Shown here piece after piece: positions 60,103-64,000 of a stretch of 64,000 nt of DNA (positions are counted from its first letter, which is position 1; each line of letters begins with the position of its first letter). The position numbers and the translations under genes were made by a program. The stretch is from Streptomyces sp. NBC_01276 (GTDB taxonomy: Bacteria; Actinomycetota; Actinomycetes; Streptomycetales; Streptomycetaceae): assembly GCF_041435355.1 (NCBI RefSeq), contig NZ_CP108442.1, forward strand, positions 7,004,501 through 7,068,500, given 5' to 3'. The notes below the pieces were generated by a model. That model saw nothing but the letters and a program-made list of their open reading frames with translations. It had not been told where the DNA came from and made no database searches.

Positions 60103-60510
60103 ATGGCTGATGCAGACGCGAGGACGACGGGTTCGACGGATGCGGGCGGTACGGCGAGGGTGGACGCCTGGATGTGGTCGGTGCGCCTGACCAAGACCCG
60201 GTCGGTCGCCGCCACCGCCTGCCGGGCGGGCCACGTCAAGGTCAACGGGGAGCGCGCGAAGCCCGCGCAGAGCGTGCGCGCGGGGGACGAGGTGCGGCTC
60301 TACCACGCGGGGCGCGAGCGCGTCGTCGTGGTTCGGCGGCCGGTGACCAAGCGGGTCGGGGCTCCCGTCGCGGCGGAGTGCTTCATCGACAACAGCCCGC
60401 CGCCGCCCACTCCGGTGGAGGCGGCCGTGGTCGGCATCCGCGACCGCGGGGCGGGCCGCCCGACCAAGCGCGAGCGCCGCGAGATCGAAACCCTGCGCGG
60501 GCGCCCGTAG
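60103..60510 (+). CDS. S4-domain RNA-binding protein (Hsp15-like)
   Basis: About 135 residues. The S4 domain spans residues 19-80: RVDAWMWSVRLTKTRSVAAT, then ACRAGHVKVNGERAKPAQSV and VRAGDEVRLY. The basic C-terminus has GRPTKRERREIETLRGR. In E. coli, Hsp15 (HslR) rescues stalled 50S subunits that carry nascent chains; the same role is likely but unproven. It is leaderless. The gene ends before two overlapping inverted repeats that face the dha operon. Confidence 0.92.
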   Translation: MADADARTTGSTDAGGTARVDAWMWSVRLTKTRSVAATACRAGHVKVNGERAKPAQSVRAGDEVRLYHAGRERVVVVRRPVTKRVGAPVAAECFIDNSPPPPTPVEAAVVGIRDRGAGRPTKRERREIETLRGRP

Positions 60511-60518
60511 CCATCCGG

Positions 60519-60616
60519 CGGCGGACCCGGTGGTGGGGCCCGGCAGCGCGTCCCCGGGGCCGGGGCCGGGGCTCGGCGGGCCCGCCGGGCGGCCGGGTCC
60601 GCCGGCCCCGGGGACG
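60519..60616. repeat. Two overlapping, mutually exclusive inverted repeats between convergent genes
   Basis: Repeat A: CGGCGGACCCGG (60519-60530) with CCGGGTCCGCCG (60593-60604), 12 bp perfect. Repeat B: CGTCCCCGGGGCCGG (60549-60563) with CCGGCCCCGGGGACG (60602-60616), 15 bp perfect. Their right arms share 60602-60604, so only one can be fully paired. Probably a bidirectional terminator region; each arm is also locally palindromic. Confidence 0.65.
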
Positions 60617-60736
60617 TCCGCGTGAGTTCCGCGCGTGCCCGGTCCGCCCGTGAGCCCGGTTCCGCCCCGCCCCGCCCGGTTCGGGGGCGGGAGCGCGTGC
60701 GGGAGCCCGTCCGGACCGGGGGCGGACCGCGCAGGA

Positions 60737-61144
60737 TCAGGCCTTGCGGTAGTCGTACGCCTCGGCGGCGGCCGCCACCACCGCGTCCAGCGGGGCGCCC
60801 GCGGAGGCGGCCACCACCGCCGCCACCGCCCCCTCCAGGAAGGGGGCGTCCGCCAGCCGGGATCCGGCGGGCAGTTCCTCGTCCTCCAACAGGGCCTTGA
60901 CCGTCAGCACCGAGCTGCCCAGGTCGGTCAGGAGTGCCACCCCCGCCCCCTGGTCCACCGACGCCGCGGCCGCCAGGATCAGCTCCGCGCTCGTCCCCAG
61001 CCCGCCGTCGACGGCGCCGCCCGCCGGGGCCACCGGAGCCACCGCTCCGCCCGCGGCCAGCCCGCGGGCCAGCTCCGCCACCGACTCCGCGACCGCGGCG
61101 CTGTGGGAGACCAGCACGATCCCGACCACCGGCCCGCCGCTCAT
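60737..61144 (-). CDS. dhaM: PTS-dependent dihydroxyacetone kinase phosphoryl donor subunit DhaM
   Basis: About 135 residues, an EIIA-mannose-type fold only. The active-site His is H14 in GIVLVSHSAAVAE. GAGVALLTDLGSSVLTVKAL is the conserved second motif. It takes phosphate from HPr and gives it to DhaL-bound ADP, so the kinase uses PEP and not ATP. Its ATG overlaps the dhaL TGA (ATGA 61141-61144). The HPr and EI domains fused in E. coli DhaM are absent, as in most Gram-positives. Confidence 0.93.
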   Translation of the reverse strand: MSGGPVVGIVLVSHSAAVAESVAELARGLAAGGAVAPVAPAGGAVDGGLGTSAELILAAAASVDQGAGVALLTDLGSSVLTVKALLEDEELPAGSRLADAPFLEGAVAAVVAASAGAPLDAVVAAAAEAYDYRKA

Positions 61145-61767
61145 GCCGCACCGCCCGTGTCGCCGGTGCCCCCGGCGGCGTCGGCCAGCGCGCGCAGCAG
61201 CAGCGCCGACGAGGTGGCGCCCGGGTCCTGGTGCCCGATGCTGCGCTCCCCGAGGTAACTGGCCCGGCCCTTGCGCGCGAGCATCGGCGTGGTCGCCTCC
61301 GCGCCGTTCTCGGCCGCGTCCGCGGCGTCGCCGTAGGAGGCGGCGAGGGCCGCGACCCCCGGTACCAGCGCGTCCAGCATGGTCTTGTCGCCCGGTGCCG
61401 CCCCGCCGAGCCGGGCCACCGCGCCCACCCCCGCGTCCAGCGCCCCGCGCACCTGCTCGTCGGAGACCTCGGCGGCCTCCCCGAGCTCCTTGCCACTGCT
61501 GCGCAGCAGTGTCCCGTACAGCGGACCGGAGGCGCCGCCGACGGTGGAGATCAGCGTCCGCCCGGCCAGTTGCAGCAGCGCGCCCGGCGGGGCCGCCGCG
61601 TCGGCCCCGGCCAGCGCCGCGCGGACGGCGACGAAACCCCGCAGCATGTTGCTCCCGTGATCGGCGTCCCCGATGGGGGAGTCCAGCTCCGTCAGCCGGT
61701 CCGCCTCCCGCTCCACGGACGCCGCGGCGGCGTCCAACCAGCGTCGGAAGAAGTCTGCGTCACGCAC
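61141..61767 (-). CDS. dhaL: Dihydroxyacetone kinase ADP-binding subunit DhaL
   Basis: About 208 residues. The nucleotide site is SPIGDADHGSNMLRGF (residues 30-45) with the Asp trio, TLISTVGGASGPLYGTLL and, C-terminal, HQDPGATSSALLL. It holds ADP as a cofactor and passes phosphate from DhaM to dihydroxyacetone on DhaK. The GTG at 61767 has GAGGAG about 7 nt upstream. It is flanked by dhaK (62 bp before) and dhaM (4-nt overlap after). Confidence 0.94.
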   Translation of the reverse strand: MRDADFFRRWLDAAAASVEREADRLTELDSPIGDADHGSNMLRGFVAVRAALAGADAAAPPGALLQLAGRTLISTVGGASGPLYGTLLRSSGKELGEAAEVSDEQVRGALDAGVGAVARLGGAAPGDKTMLDALVPGVAALAASYGDAADAAENGAEATTPMLARKGRASYLGERSIGHQDPGATSSALLLRALADAAGGTGDTGGAA

Positions 61768-61829
61768 CGGATCTCCTCGTCTCGCACCCGCTCGGACGGT
61801 CCCACCGCCACCCTACGGTCACCCGCGTC

Positions 61830-62834
61830 TCAGCGGCCCCAGCGCAGCGCGGCGGTCTGCACCGGCGCGTCCCACAGGCGCAGCAGCTCGTCGTCGGCCC
61901 GGCACAGGGTCACCGAACAGCCCGCCATGTCGAGCGAGGTCACGTAGTTGCCGACGAGGGACCGTGCCACCGGCACGCCGCGGGCCTCCAGCACCCGGGC
62001 CACCTCCGCGTGGAACCCGTACAGCTCCAGCAGCGGGGTCGCCCCCATCCCGTTGACCAGGGCCAGTACCGGCGCGTCCGCCGGGCCCGACTGCGCCAGG
62101 TCCTCCAGTACGGCGCCCACCGCGAACTCCGCGATCTCCCGGGAGGTCATCATCGCGCGCCGTTCCCGGCCGGGCTCCCCGTGGATGCCGATGCCCAACT
62201 CCAGCTCCCCGTCGGGGAGGTCGAAGGTCGGGCTGCCCTTGGCGGGGGTGGTGCAGGCGCTGAGCGCCACTCCGAAGCTGCGCGAGGACGCGTTGACCTG
62301 ACGGGCGATCGCCGCGACCCGGTCCAGCGGGGCGCCCTCCTCGGCGGCCGCTCCGGCGATCTTCTCGACGAAGAGGGTGCCACCGGTGCCGCGCCGGCCC
62401 GCCGTGTAGAGGCTGTCCGTGACGGCCACGTCGTCGTCGACCAGGACCTGTTCGACCCGCAGGCCGTCGTCCTCGGCCAGTTCCGCGGCCATCCGGAAGT
62501 TGAGCACGTCGCCGGTGTAGTTCTTCACGACGAACAGCACGCCCTGCCCGGAGTCGACGGCGCCGGCCGCGCGCAGCATCTGGTCCGGCACCGGCGAGGT
62601 GAAGACCTCCCCGGGGCAGGCGGCCGACAGCATCCCGTACCCGACGAAGCCGCCGTGCAGGGGTTCGTGCCCGGAGCCGCCGCCGGACACCAGTCCGACC
62701 CGCCCGCCCTCGCGGGCGTCGCGGCGTACGACGAGCCGGTTCTCGACGTCCACGTCCAGTTCGGGATGTGCGGCCGCCATTCCGCGCAGGGCGTCGGCGA
62801 CCACGGTGTCCGCGGTGTTGATCAGCATCCTCAT
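61830..62834 (-). CDS. dhaK: Dihydroxyacetone kinase substrate-binding subunit DhaK
   Basis: About 334 residues. GGGSGHEP at 51-58 and D109 in NYTGDVLNF form the substrate site. H218 in LGIGIHGEPGRER is the residue that binds dihydroxyacetone as a hemiaminal. The enzyme makes dihydroxyacetone phosphate for glycolysis in the cytosol. Its ATG overlaps the stop of the upstream small gene (ATGA 62831-62834), tying it to that protein. Together dhaK-dhaL-dhaM are complete. Confidence 0.95.
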   Translation of the reverse strand: MRMLINTADTVVADALRGMAAAHPELDVDVENRLVVRRDAREGGRVGLVSGGGSGHEPLHGGFVGYGMLSAACPGEVFTSPVPDQMLRAAGAVDSGQGVLFVVKNYTGDVLNFRMAAELAEDDGLRVEQVLVDDDVAVTDSLYTAGRRGTGGTLFVEKIAGAAAEEGAPLDRVAAIARQVNASSRSFGVALSACTTPAKGSPTFDLPDGELELGIGIHGEPGRERRAMMTSREIAEFAVGAVLEDLAQSGPADAPVLALVNGMGATPLLELYGFHAEVARVLEARGVPVARSLVGNYVTSLDMAGCSVTLCRADDELLRLWDAPVQTAALRWGR

Positions 62835-63175
62835 GGTTCTCTCCCGGTGAGGTCGACGGTGTTCTCCACGACCGCCCGGCCCTTGCCGCCGCCGGGGGCG
62901 ACGACCTCGATCAGGTGGTGGTCGAGGTGGCCCGTGATCATGGCTGCCATGAGGGAGGGGTACTCGCGCTGCAGGTTGGGGGCGAGTCCGCGGTCCCCGG
63001 GCACCTCCAGTACAGTCCTGTCACCTTGCTCCGGCAATGCGCAGGCGGACCGGACCGTGCGGACGAGGACCTCGAACCGCTCCCCGTCGAGGCGGTCCCG
63101 CAAGCCGTCCAGGCATGTTCCCGGGACGTCCGCCCCCCGGTCGTCGTCCGGATCCGGCGGTCGGTATCCGATCAC
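62831..63175 (-). CDS. Unknown small protein leading the dhaKLM operon
   Basis: About 114 residues, acidic and probably soluble. No signal peptide or helix. Visible segments are DGLRDRLDGERFEVLVRTVR and REYPSLMAAMITGHLDHHLIE, helical in character, then VVAPGGGKGRAVVENTVDL. The start is GTG 63175 with AGAGG 7 nt upstream. Its TGA overlaps the dhaK ATG, so it is made in step with the kinase. I do not recognise the family. It could be a regulator of the kinase or a small accessory enzyme; nothing in the sequence decides. Confidence 0.78.
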   Translation of the reverse strand: MIGYRPPDPDDDRGADVPGTCLDGLRDRLDGERFEVLVRTVRSACALPEQGDRTVLEVPGDRGLAPNLQREYPSLMAAMITGHLDHHLIEVVAPGGGKGRAVVENTVDLTGREP

Positions 63176-63242
63176 GTTCCCACCTCTCCCGGGCGGCCGT
63201 GTCCACTCGCAGTGTAGGCCGCGGGCCCCGCCCGGCGCGGGG

Positions 63243-63257
63243 TATGCCGTTCGCATA
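63243..63257. promoter_or_regulatory. Inverted repeat upstream of the dha operon, candidate operator
   Basis: TATGC CGTTC GCATA is a 5-bp perfect inverted repeat with a 5-bp spacer, about 27 bp upstream of the presumed -10 of the dha operon. A repressor of glycerol/dihydroxyacetone use could bind here; the repressor is not in the window. Confidence 0.35.
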
Positions 63258-63318
63258 TTCCGCACGAATACACTTTCGGTATTTTCCGGATGAATTCATC
63301 TTCTCCTCTCGTCCTACA

Positions 63319-63348
63319 TTGACAGTGCGCTGCGACCTGCGAGTTAAT
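63319..63348 (+). promoter_or_regulatory. Candidate sigma-70-type promoter of the terpene synthase gene
   Basis: TTGACA (63319-63324) is a perfect -35 and GTTAAT (63343-63348) a fair -10, 18 bp apart. The 5' leader would be about 185 nt long, unusual here. Confidence 0.5.
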
Positions 63349-63539
63349 TAGTTCAACGGTGGCCTGATGTGGTCGTGTGTCGGCGGGATCTGGTCGCTCC
63401 ATGACCGGTTCATTTCGGCAGCCACAGCCGGTCGCCGCGACAATGCCGCAGCAGAAGGGGTGTCTTCACGCGATCGCGACCGTCGCGATCGTTCAGGTGA
63501 GCGGGTATTGGCGAATCGGACTCTTTCATGGGGGGATCA

Positions 63540-64000
63540 ATGGCCCAGCTCGATTCTTTCTCTGTTCCTGATTTTCACCTTCCCTTCGGGAATTCCAAAC
63601 ATCCCCTGGCCGCCCGCGCGAACGCCGAGGCCGTCACATGGGCGGTGCGCCACGAACTCGTCACCGATGCCGTGGACCAATTCGCGGGCATCGGGTTCGG
63701 TCATCTCGCCGGCCGGGTGAGCGGTGAGGTGCCGTACGAAACGGTCGTCCTGCTCGCCGAATGGATGGCGTGGTCGTTCGTTCTGGACGACCAGCACGAC
63801 CACCTCATCAGGACGGGTGAGGTCGCCGCCTGGCGGCCGGTGGCCGACGCGATAACCGAGCACCTGGCGACGGGATCGGGCGGGGGTGCGCGGGCCCGCC
63901 GCAACCCGCTGGTGAAGGGGTTCGTCGACGTGTGCGACCGGATCCTGGACGGGATGCCCGAGGGGCCCGCGGCCCGCTACCGGGCCCATGTCCCGCTCAT
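63540..64000 (+). CDS. Class I terpene synthase, N-terminal part
   Basis: The gene runs off the right edge; about 153 residues are visible of an expected 330-360 or more. The N-terminus MAQLDSFSVPDFHLPFG and then AEAVTWAVRHELVT is the usual bacterial sesquiterpene-cyclase start. The Asp-rich Mg-binding motif appears as SFVLDDQHDHL (DDxxD). A second motif (NSE) would lie beyond the window. It should ionise farnesyl diphosphate or a longer prenyl diphosphate and cyclise it. ATG 63540 has GGGGGGA 4 nt upstream; an ATG at 63528 is less likely. The first codons are AT-rich (TCT, TTC, GAT) compared with neighbours. Confidence 0.9.
   Translation, partial: MAQLDSFSVPDFHLPFGNSKHPLAARANAEAVTWAVRHELVTDAVDQFAGIGFGHLAGRVSGEVPYETVVLLAEWMAWSFVLDDQHDHLIRTGEVAAWRPVADAITEHLATGSGGGARARRNPLVKGFVDVCDRILDGMPEGPAARYRAHVPL

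Larger units (their letters stand above)
63176..63539. other. 364-bp AT-rich divergent intergenic region
   Basis: Clearly lower in GC than the rest, especially 63250-63350. It should hold the promoters for the dha operon (minus, with TACACT at plus 63211-63216) and for the terpene synthase (plus). Short open frames occur on the plus strand but none has a ribosome site and plausible composition. Confidence 0.6.

Overview
The window is high-GC actinobacterial DNA of Streptomyces type. Almost every codon ends in G or C, GTG starts are common, and several genes belong to families I know mainly from streptomycetes (streptophobe-type membrane protein, DUF6643- and DUF6777-like proteins, Rv1733c-like protein, anti-sigma-type ATP-binding protein, SpoIIE/GAF/PAS phosphatase). 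I saw no rRNA, tRNA, CRISPR array, transposase or phage gene and no in-frame TTA codon in the called genes. It reads as chromosomal DNA of ordinary composition, cut inside a LacI-type regulator at the left edge and inside a class I terpene synthase at the right edge.

Layout. 0-5 kb: LacI-type regulator (partial), a P-loop kinase/Nudix fusion, then a divergent locus: XRE-cupin regulator against a His-rich methyltransferase overlapping an MFS exporter, with a perfect palindrome between them. 5-13.6 kb: MBL-fold hydrolase, M20 peptidase, geranylgeranyl-reductase-like flavoprotein, small secreted four-Cys protein, a TetR regulator divergent from a Ddn-like nitroreductase with two near-identical operators, spherulin-4-like secreted protein and LysR. 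13.7-22 kb: acyl-CoA synthetase-like ligase, SGNH hydrolase, mycothiol-type DinB protein divergent from an AlkB-like dioxygenase, ROK protein, anti-sigma-type ATPase and a Cds1-like PLP enzyme. 22-32 kb: SRPBCC protein, large membrane alpha/beta-hydrolase, beta-helix/AAA+ fusion, Rv1733c-like, MOSC, DUF6643 and an orphan HpnB-like glycosyltransferase.

32-46.5 kb: glutamate-racemase-like protein, membrane protein with a Cys/Gly tail, ADP-ribosylglycohydrolase, PH-like membrane protein, Lnt, two Nudix hydrolases, trypsin-like protease, GNAT/AAA+ fusion, a receptor kinase with a translationally coupled membrane partner, Tm-1-like protein and a zinc-type CDF exporter. 46.5-56.4 kb is a signalling block: FHA-FHA-ABC exporter, SH3-like protein and a soluble Ser/Thr kinase in one operon (compare Rv1747/PknF of mycobacteria), streptophobe protein, DUF6777-like protein and a PAS-GAF-PP2C-HATPase switch protein. 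56.5-60 kb is a molybdate operon (MerR-type HTH/TOBE regulator, ModA, fused ModBC) with an intercistronic hairpin. 60-63 kb holds an S4 RNA-binding protein and an operon of an unknown protein plus dhaK-dhaL-dhaM. The last 460 bases open a terpene synthase.

Two patterns run through the window. Many genes lack a Shine-Dalgarno sequence and instead have an NANNNT hexamer 6-7 nt before the start codon, the geometry of leaderless mRNAs. Cotranscribed genes are often joined by a 4-nt ATGA overlap (methyltransferase/MFS, kinase/partner, the dha operon). Strong GC hairpins lie just after several stop codons and probably terminate transcription.
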